DNA of 64,000 bases from Paralithodes platypus. Lineage: Eukaryota > Arthropoda > Malacostraca > Decapoda > Lithodidae. The stretch is taken from NCBI GenBank assembly GCA_032716605.1, contig CM064517.1:22415276-22479275 (forward strand). The letters are read 5' to 3'. This document shows positions 21,183-31,833 of the stretch, piece after piece. The stretch's first letter is position 1. Every line of letters starts with the position of its first letter. A program made the position numbers and the translations under genes. The notes under the pieces were generated by a model, which was not told where the DNA came from, ran no database searches, and saw only the letters and a program-made list of their open reading frames with translations.

Positions 21183-23033
21183 AGGTTTTTACTGGGGTTT
21201 AATTGGTTTTGATCAAGTGGGCTCTTCCTAACTGGAGAAGTTATATTGTTTTACCACAGACACAGAAAGACAATAGAGGATAATTATCACAAGACGTGTA
21301 TTCATATTCCGTTTATTTGCACAAGAATATCGCATACGTAAAAGCTAGAACAATAATGGTCAAGAACAAAACAATTAAAGTGAACGAACGAGGCTCCACT
21401 ACATCTAACTCGCAAGACTGGATTGTTCTATGTACAGTAATATCTAAGTAAGTATTAGGGACCGCTTTCTAACTGAAAGATTACACTTGTCCTGTATTTA
21501 TTTCAGAGATAAGAGTAGCACTCCTTTCAATCGAGGATTTACACTTGTGCTTAGAAAGGTTATATAGTAATTATATATGTGAACTTGTGGTATTTACCTG
21601 CGTAGAGTTGTTCTGGAATTTGGGAGCTAAACGTAATTATTTTCCTGAGGTTAAATCACTGTGGTGCTTACGCATCAGTTAACTTGAATTTATTTGTTAT
21701 TAATTTTAGCAGAATTATTATCAGTACTTCCCTAATTTCTTTGAGTTTCACTAGAGCTTCCTTTCTTTCGCTTTTATATACGTGCGTAGTATCCGATGTT
21801 TCCAGAATACTTTTTATCATATACGCAGTAGATATATTTTAATTACTTCTTTATAATTATACTTTCTCTCTGATAATACGCCAAGTATAATTTCTTTTCA
21901 CAGTTAGATCTTCTATAACTTTTACGGTATAATAACTTCACTTTCGGTGTAGAATAATTAATCCAATGGGTGTAGAATTAGTAATCCAATCTTGGGTAGA
22001 TCCGCTGGCCGTGGGGTTGTCCTGACGTCACTGGGTTCCCACAGTGTAACTCGAGTACTTTGGTTTGGGACCTTAAATAACTAAATTGCCTAGCCCAAGC
22101 CGTGACAAAATAGAATCGAGCGATGGCAGGAGTGAACTCCTGTCTACTCTGGTCTTTAAAAATACTTTGATGAATTTCTTGTGGTTTGGTCTATCCTGGA
22201 TAAAGCTAGTTAGTACCCAACTGTCTGCTTATATCCACAATAGCGCCGGGGTTGAGGTAGGCCGAGAATATTAGATTACTTCACCCAGAAGGCTCTAATA
22301 ATCCAGCTTGTTGATACCCACTAAAAATAATTAGTATAATGGGTGACTACAGCCTCGTAATTGTGTCTACGCCTTGCGATCAACTGAACAACTCTTTAAC
22401 TGTGTCCTCAACTTTCGAATCTGTCCTTTTACCCGGGGTGTCAAGAACAGCTCTAGATTGAGATGTCGATCCTAAAATCTTCCGTCATAGTCATACCGTT
22501 TTTCAGGGCCTCGGGGGTGATGTGGTTGAGCATCAGAAAGGCGCCTTGGGGTAGAATGTTGTAGGGCGGTTGTGTTCTTTTTAACTTTGGGGTGAGATGA
22601 TATAATATGATATTGTCTTCTCATTTGGTCTGGGGCTGCTTATGTGTTTTACAGGCTGGAGGTAGATGGAGTGGACAGTGGTTGCAAGTTTGTAGGTTTG
22701 GGGTGTTGCAGGAGAAGTGTAATATCGGCGAGAACTGATCACAACATGTTATCTTCTGCCCTGCACAGGTATATAATTGTTATCCTTGAGTCTTTGAGTC
22801 GACGTTTTCTCTGATGCGGGAGAAGTGTGGTAGAGAGAGAAAACGACTTGTGGTGGTGAATGCTTGGGTAACTGTTTCTCTGTTATTGGTAGAGGTGGTG
22901 GTGATGGTGGTGAGCAGCTATAGGTGGTGATCTTGGTATGTTGGCTGTGGTGGTGGTGGTGATGGTGGTGGAGGTAGGGGTGGGGATCTCGGTATGTTGG
23001 CTGTGGTGGTGAATATGTTTTTCTGTTATTTCA
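21183..23033 (-). repeat. 5' LTR of the gag-only LTR element
   Basis: On the minus strand it starts TGAAATAACAG (23033) and ends GGCATAACA (21183), giving TG...CA ends over about 1.85 kb. The first 300 bp match the 3' LTR fragment at 12066-12365, which is preceded by a polypurine tract. A primer site follows the other end. The interior is non-coding and AT-rich. Confidence 0.65.
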
Positions 23034-24750
23034 AGAAGCTTTAGCTAATTCCTCCTTCCGCCTTGGGGGCGTAACCCTAGTAAACAGGAAGCTAACAAAC
23101 TTCCTGTGGGCATTATCTCTGACGAGAAAATTACCTTTGGAGTTCAAGAGGCCGAGGAGCAAAGAGGGGCAAAGGAAAAACCTCTGCAGCTAATTAAGGG
23201 GCGATGAAAAAATCCAAAATTAGGGAGGGGGACCCCTCCCGGTTGTAGTGTTAGCCAGTCAAACTCGGTAATGGAGGTGAAACTTGGGACAGAGGGTTAG
23301 ATGGAAAAAACTATCACAAATTGTGGGAGTTCCTGATCCCTCGTTACCCATGGTCCATCGCCCATCCCACCCAGAATTGGGTGAGGTGGGAAAACGACCG
23401 GAGGCAAGTACTTGACCGGTTATCCGGCGAGTATTCCGGGTATGTGTTGTCCCGCCGTAATACCGTTTCCTGACCCTGATAACTAGCGTTCCAGTGAAAA
23501 TGTTTTTCGATTTCCCGGCATAGGGACATGGGAGATATTTTAAGGCTTAGGAAACAACATTGGATAAAAATTGAGATGACCGATTGTACTACTATCGAGT
23601 CGATCTGATAAACAACCCCTGGGACTGATGCTACCAAGATCGCCCATCCGTTCGTGGTATGTAGACCGGGAGATAGTGAACTCCGGTGTGTTAAGTCCCT
23701 AGAGTTTCATAGTGAGAGCCATACTGCCCCTCACCGCACCGGTCCTACTTTATTGAATTAGATGAGGATCCTCCCTCGATTTCAATCATTCAAGTGGGAT
23801 TGAAAGCTAGAGGTCGTTGAGTAATGAACTTAGGCCTCTGACTTAACATCCACTTTTGGCCTTACTGAGTCCGTAATGATTTATTCGTAAGTATGCCTAA
23901 CACGGGGCGAAGCGCTGGGAGGGCTGTGATGATTAAACAAAACGAGACTTTTAATCCATGGAATCCGTGAGAAAAAAAAATCTACAAGGTATACCGTGTA
24001 GACCATTGCCAACTCAAATCAGAAAGGTTAGACTAATCCTAGATCGCCAACCCGTAGGGATCAAACCATTCTCACGAGGCCTGTGGCCGTGTAACGTCTA
24101 GTACCTATAATAGGAAAAAAAACTTCTAGATACCCAGCAAGCTGATGTCTACAGATAGGCTTGTAAAAACGGGCCATACACCGGCAGTATAAATTAACAC
24201 ATCGTACTTGTAAGAGTTATATCGTTAAATTACCGCTGAACGCATCCCACTCTTTATCCGTAAGAACTCGTATTCTATTATAGATTCGTGAACAAAAGAA
24301 GGTAAACATTGTTTGCATTTCTTTTCCTATTTTTTGGGGGGATGAGAGTCGCCTCGCCGGCTAAGCTTGAGCGTAAACAAACGAGCCGTCCCGCCGGCCT
24401 AAGTGCTTGATACTTATGAGCCGTATGACTGGCTTAAGTAATCGCAGGAACCATTCACCGAGATACTGATCGACTATTCTTAACTTAGATTTTTTAAGGA
24501 AAGAAAATTTATGAGCCGTATAACTAGCTTAAATAATCGGAGGAACCATTAACCGAGATACTGATCGACTTTTCTTAACTTAGATTTGTTGAAGGAAAGA
24601 AAATTTTACCTACCCGAGCCGGAGACCTAGGTTCCATTACTCGGAAGTGTCCATCGAGAACGTTGTCCGGCGAGCCTGGAGGGTTCTTGTATCGGGGGAG
24701 GGGGGGGGGGGGTGTGCATGGGGGCTGAGTCATAACCAATGGCTAATTGC
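23034..24750. other. Unclassified repeat-like DNA
   Basis: No convincing gene. Composition with CCGCCGG/CCGGCGAG words resembles the DIRS leaders nearby and may belong to the body of element G. It contains a tandem duplication at 24414-24603. Confidence 0.35.
24414..24603 (+). repeat. ~95-bp tandem duplication
   Basis: Two units (24414-24507 and 24508-24603) share TTATGAGCCGTAT, ACCGAGATACTGATCGACT and AAGGAAAGAAAAT with scattered differences. Confidence 0.85.
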
Positions 24751-25134
24751 TCAGCTAAGTGGTGAGTACTGATTGCCTATATGCAACGTTATCCCTGATT
24801 CTGGGAAATTTTGTGTTTTGAAAGTTAGCAACTGTAAACAATTCCCATACTGTGGGCATTTAGGTATCTCTCGATCATGGCCGCCAGGCCCAATTGATCT
24901 ATACAAAAACTCGTCCAATCCGCACCAGGATCTATTGCTGGGAATTCCAGAGGCAAACTTAGATGCAGCCTGTCGTAATCTTAGAGTGCAAGTAATTAAA
25001 ATGTCAAGACGCAAAAAATCTGGGGGTTCCGTGTGGGGGCAAAAGTAAATTTTTTTACTAACCACTGATCCCCCCCCCCTCCTTTTCTCCCTGCCGTGCT
25101 GATCTGGAAAGAATTTCCAGGAATCAATACTCAT
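24751..25134 (-). pseudogene. Gag N-terminus of degenerate DIRS element G
   Basis: A 127-codon minus ORF starts inside the conserved pre-gag hairpin (25104-25138). It has a segment LRLRQAASKF...C whose spacing matches LREVRQQMSAY...QCDN of DIRS A/C Gag and the corresponding part of F. The upstream C-x-rich motif is eroded. The rest of gag, RT and recombinase are not recognisable further left. The call rests on position after the hairpin and weak similarity. Confidence 0.4.
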
Positions 25135-25138
25135 CAGG
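25104..25138 (-). promoter_or_regulatory. Pre-gag hairpin of element G
   Basis: On the minus strand CCTGATGAGTATTGATTCC, then CTGGAAA ... TTTCCAG. The same motif and order occur as at 6245-6287, 37012-37049, 50248-50288 and 63919-63959. Confidence 0.6.
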
Positions 25139-25477
25139 ATAATCTGAGAGGAGTTAATAACATGCTAGTACAAGTCCACCGGAAAGTTAGAAAAAACAGT
25201 CACTATTAGTCTAATCTTCAACCAGACCTGAGTCTATCCAATATTGGAATTATTTGGTGTAGAAAATGCCTACCTGTGACTAGCGTCACTGGCCCAAAAA
25301 CCGTGTAGATTATAGCATATGATCTGACCTTCGTAACTGGATCCCCGCAGGGCGATGAAGCCGGAGGTCCTGGTTATATAGACTCCCTCACCCTGACGGA
25401 CTCGCTGAGCGATTAGCCCTTTTATATGACCCGAAGTTACCCGTGAACGGGCTCGTGTCGTATGTCAGAGAGGGTAA

Positions 25478-27221
25478 AGGCTGCGTCATACAGAACTCGA
25501 ATCCACCAGAACCCACTGGAATCGAACTTTTCACCGGAATTGACGAGAATTACGCGGCCTTAATTGAGTGTGACTTCAGAGTAGAATGCGACCCGTCAAT
25601 GACCGGAATGTAACTCGAACGTAACTCGATGGACTCGAATGTAACCCAAATATGAGTCGATGTTAACCAGTAAGTGACTCGAAGGAAACCGAATGTGGAA
25701 AGAAGACTATTCGATCCCAAGTCGAATGCAACTCGAATGACCAGAATGAGACCGGAATGTCAGTATATCATGACCAGAATTACATGAAGTTAAGTCGAAC
25801 GTAAGTGGAACTAAGTTGAACGTAACTCGAACGTAAGTGGAACGTGATTCGAATAGGCAGAAGGTGACTCGATGAGGAACCTTTGAGTATATAAAGGGAG
25901 GATTGGTTCACAGGCACACCAGTAGTAACAGGGCACTCACCACGGCAACATAAGCACTTTCAATCACATACACACATACACGTACACGAGGGGAGGGGGG
26001 TGGGGGGGTGGAGATAGGCTTTTTCTGGACCCCCTTCTCCCTCATGTTTAGCCCCATTAGTTTTTGAGATGTTATGACGTTCATTCCATTAGTTTGGCGG
26101 TTATAACAAAAATTGCCCTATTTCTTTGTTAATATTAAGACCTTTTGTGCCATTTAGGCATAGGTTTATTTCCTGGCGAGCGATAGCGAGCCTGTAACTT
26201 TAGGAGGAACTGGACATCGGCTGGGACACTTTTCTACCGAAAAATTTACAAATTAATCTCGAATTGAGTGTTTTTTAAGCTTTGATGGATGTCTAGCGAA
26301 GAAAGTAAAAACAAAAAAATATATATAGGCTAAATAAAAAATAGACCAAAAAGTAACCCTACCCCCTTAACTCACACAGCTGGGGTGAAGGAAGAACACT
26401 TTTCATTGGGAGACACAACTGAGGGGAACCCGGAGTTAAGGTGTGGAGAGTTAGATGAGTAAGTTTGATTCCAGGTACCACTTGAAATACAATGGCCTCG
26501 TATAGGGCCGATTTTATATTTTATTTTATTTATTATTATTATTATTTTTTTTTCAATCCGTTATATATTTGGGGCCGCACCTAGTCGAGTTATATTCTGG
26601 TTGTATTCCAGTTACCTTCTAGTTGGATTCCACTTGTATTCTAGTACTTCTAGTCATGTTCGAGTCGACATCCAGTGTACACTCGATACATCAAGCAAGT
26701 ATGCAGTCATCTACCAGTCATATTCTAGTCTGCATCCAGTTGTATTCTTCTTAATTCGGGTTATATTCAACTCTCATTCCATTACATTCAATTTTAAAGT
26801 GGAATAATCAACTTGTCATCCAGTTGACTTCCGGTCATTATCGAGTGGCATCGAGTTACATTCAAGTAATTCGAGTCGGCATCGACTATAAAAATTACAT
26901 CAGAACATGACCAGAATAGGTAGAATGCGACTCTAATGTGACTCGAATGCGACCAGGATACGACTAGAATGTAACTCGATAATTTTTAACGTTTTTTTCA
27001 CTCGATAAATCGTAGAAAGTTAACGCATGCACTAACTTTTTGCTCACTCACTCGATCAATCGAGTGACGACTAGAACATCACTCGAAACACAAGAATAGA
27101 CAAGAATCTAACCAGAACACGTACAAGAATAGACGAGAATAGGGAAGAAGTGGCTAAAATTTGAATTTTTGAATTTATTCCGGTGGGTTCTGGTGGATTC
27201 GAGTTCTGTATGACGCGGCCT
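25478..27221. mobile_element. Non-autonomous foldback DNA element with TAA target duplications (PIF/Harbinger-like)
   Basis: TAA flanks both ends (25475-25477, 27222-27224). The terminal repeats AGGCTGCGTCATACAGAACT... and its inverted partner at 27175-27221 match over about 50 bp. Inside lie arrays of GAATGTAACTCG-like words at 25560-25890, complementary GAGTTACATTC-like words at 26580-26890, and forward words again at 26900-27130. The TWA-type target site and GGCCGCGTC-like ends fit PIF/Harbinger-related MITEs. No transposase ORF is present. Confidence 0.65.
25888..25930 (+). promoter_or_regulatory. TATA-box-like promoter in foldback element
   Basis: GAGTATATAAAGGGAGG is followed about 25-30 bases downstream by pyrimidine-A start-like sites (TTCACAGG, CCAGTAGT), a typical arthropod core-promoter spacing. 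No ORF follows. Confidence 0.35.
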
Positions 27222-27224
27222 TAA

Positions 27225-28935
27225 GTCTTATTGCTCGGCTACCAATCAGGGCAAATTCCCTTGGCGGGCCGAGTACAGGGGCCTTTTAATAAGTAGCACT
27301 TCCCGCAGGGAGGCATGTAGGAAAGCCCACACACCGGGACATTCAGAGGGGTTAACTATTTGTAAAATAGAAACCGGCGGCCCTGCTAAGTAAAAAAAAC
27401 GCCGGAAAAAACCATCCAAAATTGTCCAGAGGCATCGACTTCACACAGATGCCAATCTATGACCTAAGTCATCATTGTTTAGGCCAGTTGGCGGTGGGTA
27501 TCTGCGTGCAATTTAGAAAAAAGTGCTAGCAGGCGCCGGTACGTGTACACACCTAGCCGCCGGAAAAGACGGGGTAAACACAACAAAGGGCCGTTCACAC
27601 AGAAGACGGAGTGCCATCCTATGACTAGTTATTGTTTAGGCCAGTTGGCGGCGGGTATCTGCGCGCTTTTTATGAAAAAATGCTAGCAGGCGCCGGTACG
27701 TTTACCCTAGCCGCCGTGAGAGACGGGGTAAACACGACAATGGGCCGGGCGGCACGACAAAATCTTTATCCTTGCCGGACATCCCTCCTTCCGCCGGCCC
27801 TCCCAGGTCGCCGGAAGAAGGGAAACCACAAAGATCCCAAGACAGGGGGGAAAGAGGAACACAACCACACGCCGGTACTGAACGGACTCAGAACAGAGGC
27901 CGGCAGGGCCAGAGAGGAGTTCACTCGGTGAAAAGCACAACAACGAGAGAAAACCACCCTTACCCTCAAAACAACCCTGACGTAAGGACGTCTCCTTGGA
28001 CTCCCGGGAAGTGTGCAACACTAACCCACAGGGAGCGCAAGAAAAGGGGACATAAATTAATTCACACACAGAGAAAAATTAAATAGATCCCCCCCCCACC
28101 CCAAAAGCGAACCTAAAGGCTTAATCATGAGAAAATAACTTTCAGAATGAAAAAACACGAAAGAGCAGCGAAAGCAGAGCAAAAGACTCAGAGAAAGCCC
28201 CCAAATGGGACTTCTCAGCAAACACGGACGCCGGAAGGTCCCACAACCACGTGTGACAACCGAAACCCGGCGCGTCTGCTAAAAGACAAAGACGGGATCC
28301 CAAGACCCAAAGCTGAACTAAGGAACAGGTAGTGAAGAATAAAAGCCTCCAAACTAAAGGGAAAGCAAAAGAACTAACAAAGGCTCAGGAAAAGCCCCCA
28401 AACGGGGCATCCCGGCAGACACGGAACGCCAGAAGGTCCCACAACCACGTGTGACAACCTTAACCCAGCGCATCTGCTAAAAAGACAAAGACGGGGTCCC
28501 AAGACCCATAGCTGGACAAAGGAACAGCTATCGAAGAATAAAAGAGCCTCCTAACTAAAGGAAAAGCAAAAACTAAGGCGCATGGCAACAATGAAAACCA
28601 CGCGCGTGGTAACAAGAATGAACACAACAAGTAAGCGCCTGAAAGTACCCTAATTTTAACACTGCCTGCGGGCCAACAATACACAACCCGTGCTAGCTAA
28701 TCTAAAACCTTGCTCACTATCCCCCAGATATATACAAATGAGCAAGGACTCACGAGAGGAGAGCGAACGTCAAATGAAGCCGGAGCTTGGGGGCACTAGT
28801 GTTGTCGGTTGGCCCGTGAGGAAGAGAAGGACGAATCGTTGCGCTTGGCGAGAGGCGGTAAGAAGCCACAACGCAAGAAAATCCACCGAATGTGGGAAGC
28901 TTGTGAATAACAGTGTTAAAGTGGAAATTCTTTTT
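27225..28935 (-). other. Leader region of degenerate DIRS element G
   Basis: GC-rich, without a convincing ORF, between the foldback element and the G terminal repeat. It contains two tandem duplications: ~150-bp units at about 27457-27600 and 27610-27750 sharing TTTAGGCCAGTTGGCGG, and ~195-bp units at about 28176-28372 and 28373-28570 sharing AGGTCCCACAACCACGTGTG. The minus-strand CACACGTGGTTGT word also occurs in the DIRS A leader (5354-5368). Confidence 0.45.
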
Positions 28936-29143
28936 CCTTTTTTGTTCTTATTTTTTACGAAGTTTTTTCGTAGTGGGTACTCTATCAAGATGACGATTCC
29001 ATAAGAGAAGTAGCATTGCACTTATGAAGATTAATCTCTTTCTTCCTCGCGGCGGTTGATTGAAACGCCTGACGTGAGTGTTGAATGGAGACTATTATAC
29101 TAATAGGCAACATCGTCAATGATGGAGGGGCCACTATTAAATA
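28936..29143 (-). repeat. Left inverted terminal repeat of DIRS element G
   Basis: Contains ACGAAGTTTTTTCGTAGTG, a GAAACGCCTGACG block and GTCAATGATGGAGGGGCCAC, in the order expected for the reverse complement of the left DIRS repeat at 4241-4545, but diverged. Confidence 0.6.
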
Positions 29144-30479
29144 TAACAATTACAAGTCTTTATTGTTTACATACAATAATAATAAAAAATGAAAAAAGAA
29201 AGCAGTGCGTTACTTCAAAGAATATCTGCTTAATGTGACTGGATTTGCACTTCGCAACCCGTATAAATTTGCTTGGGGACATATAGTACTTATTCCCTAC
29301 CACAAAACTAGAACCATAATTTTTTGGAATATTCTGACCTTAAAACTATTTGTACATTCTATGATAGTTTGTACATAATGTTTATACTATATTTGTACTA
29401 AAATAAATTTTCTCAAATAAAAATAAAAATTTGAGCTGTAGAACCAGCTCGGCTATTAAGTATCACAGCTCGTGAACTTATCACAATATTCGGCGGGGGG
29501 CTATATGGGTCCTTGAGCTATCTAGCCCCCCCCCCCTCCTTTTTTCCTTAAAATTAACCCTTACATATTAATAGCACATGGACTACTAGACCCGTTGCCG
29601 CAAAGCTACACAGGCTAGCTTTGGTTTATCCAGGGCCACTGACCGGTATCGCGTCAAGAAAGTATTGTTGGACGCCCACAGCTTCGTATTAGCTATGTCA
29701 TCAACAGAATAATTATGCATGAATCTAAGAGAACCGGCCCATTTCCTTATATCATGGGCCCTACCCAGTACGCCGGGGTTACTTTCCCTGATTACCTCTA
29801 CGAGTAAAGCTGCCAACTTTCGTCTTGTGATGCGATTACCTGTTCGGTTGACCCATAGGAAGCTTGGTTGTCGAGGTTGTGCTACCCTCATAAACTTAAG
29901 TAAAGCTTGCACAGGGCATAAAATGTGATGAGTGTGCCCGCGTTTTAGTGCCGGGACAGTGAATTCCGAGAATACATGATCACAATGTTCATTCTTTTCA
30001 ATGAATGTGGGAGACGGAGCAATTTGTACATGTTCGTTCAGTCTCCCAAACCTGAGGCACTTGGGTTCGTTGCTCATCGCCGCCAGCTCAGATATCCTGT
30101 TCACTGTCGCCAGAGCCAAAGGAATACAGCCTTCTTTAATATTGAATCAAAGTCTGGCGTATGGTTATATTTACGTGAGTGAAGCAATGACAAGGCTTTG
30201 TCTAGCGACCAGGTAGGCATAAGCTGGCGTGGTGGTGGGTGAAGCTTGAAACATGCCCTCATGAAGCCCTTTTCCTCTGCCTGTGGTATGGATAGACCTG
30301 TGAGGTCGAAGAAAGGAGTTCTAATGGCTGACAAGTGATTCTTTAGAGTAACTACTGAAAAGCGCTTCTGTTCAAACAAATAATCTAAGTATTTAAAGAT
30401 AAGAGCAACTGAGGCGTCTGTTTGCGCTGTCTCTACTATCCAGGTAGTGAACGTTTTCCAATGTGATTGGTATTGTCTC

Positions 30480-30770
30480 TGTAAAGTCAGTGAAAATAGG
30501 CTAGCCTAAACAGATCGGATGCGGAAATACCCTGAGCCGACCAGGCCAATGGGGATATCTCTATTGGTCTAACAGTCTAACTGGTAAGGTGTCTGCCTCA
30601 CAACCCAAGGGTCGAGAGTTCGAGCCCCCACCAGGGCTTGATATTTTCGGGAGGCTATTCCCACATCTAACAAAGTTTAGGTGTGCTGGTAAATTTGTTC
30701 AGATGGTTGAGAGTAAGATCGGAGCTCCATAAATCCTCTTTCGGGTATGGTGTAAAAACCGATTCCTACA
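30480..30770 (+). repeat. Left terminal repeat with tRNA-like segment
   Basis: Holds CTAACTGGTAAGGTGTCTGCC (A-box-like; CTCACAA follows as an anticodon-loop-like segment) and GAGTTCGAGCCCC (B box) at about 30570-30635. GGATATC and GATATTT can pair as an acceptor stem. Confidence 0.75.
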
Positions 30771-31288
30771 GGCTTATTATCACCACATCAAATTATTCTA
30801 TTGTTGTATTTCTTCCTTAATTAATGAAGATTGGTCCAATTTATTAATCTGGTAGCTTAATGGCCATTGCATGCAAAGAAATACAGGTGAATGAATGCTA
30901 ATTAGATAAATGACACGGGAGAAATAAAAACACAATATACCGTTTGGTATTACTTGATTATATTAAAACACTGTGAAGGAAAATACACTTTTCACTGTGA
31001 TACACAAATCAATAGGATTATTACTTTAGTCAACCACGGAATATATTGGTAGGACAAGGAAGAGGATAGGGGAGAACAGGGAGTGTTTTGAGACACGCTT
31101 GGGTTGGGTTGTGGAGTTGCCAGCCGCCCAAGCGAGTTGCCAATTGGGCAGTTAGTAGGTGCGTGTGGTGCACCGCTCAGTGAAGTTGACTCACCATTCC
31201 CGTTCATCTCTCTGACGGACTCTCGGTCGATTTGGCTCAGGCTTGTTCCTCTCTGTTCGGAGCCTTCGCTTCCCGGAAGGTGAAGTAG

Positions 31289-31570
31289 TGTAAAGTCAGT
31301 GAAAATAGGCTAGCCTAAACAGATCGGATGCGGAAATACCCTAAGCCGACCAGGCCAAGGGGGATATCTCTATTGGTCTAACTGGTAAGGTGTCTGCCTC
31401 ACAACCCAAGGGTTGAGAGTTCGAGCCCCCACCAGGGCTTGATATTTGTTAAGGCTATTCCCATATCTAACAAAGTTTAGGTGTGCTGGTAAAATTGTTC
31501 AGATGGTTGAGAGTAAGATCGGAGCTCCATAAATCCTCTTTCGGGTATGGTGTAAAAACCGATTCCTACA
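31289..31570 (+). repeat. Right terminal repeat with tRNA-like segment
   Basis: Same sequence as the left repeat without the 10-bp duplication before the A box; A-box-like and B-box-like segments lie at about 31375-31432. Confidence 0.75.
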
Positions 31571-31833
31571 TTGCCTGGTAGAATATAGTATATTGGTTAA
31601 GAAATTTACTTGTAATGCTCTCTCCATATTGAGTTAGCCATTTGGCATTCTGAATGTCCATAAGGCAAAAGTCAGCGAGGTCTTTAGGTTGCCAATCGTT
31701 TCTAAGTGGAATGACGAGACCGGGAATAATACCGGGTTCTCGCACCATGTCTTCAATTGGTGGTACCACGTCTGCGCTGGCCATAGAGGCGCGATCATTG
31801 AAACCGTGCCCCGGTAACCCCGTAGTTTGTGAA

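Larger units (their letters stand above)
30480..31570. mobile_element. Small element with TG...CA direct terminal repeats carrying tRNA-like sequence (TRIM-like)
   Basis: Direct terminal repeats 30480-30770 (291 bp) and 31289-31570 (282 bp) both start TGTAAAGTCAG and end GATTCCTACA. They are about 95% identical; the main difference is a 10-bp local duplication. The interior is only 518 bp and lacks coding domains. Insertion into DIRS E is shown by alignment to copies A-C, with about five surplus bases consistent with a target duplication, though no perfect one is seen. No clear primer site or polypurine tract was found. Confidence 0.7.

Noticed and set aside
23344..23637. 97-codon minus ORF, and an opposite short reading with a QNWVRWENDRR-like stretch
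   Set aside because: Neither frame shows a recognisable motif or continuation; too short to support a gene.
27632..28332. Overlapping small ORFs in GC-rich DNA
   Set aside because: They lie in a duplicated leader-like region, overlap on both strands and lack motifs.
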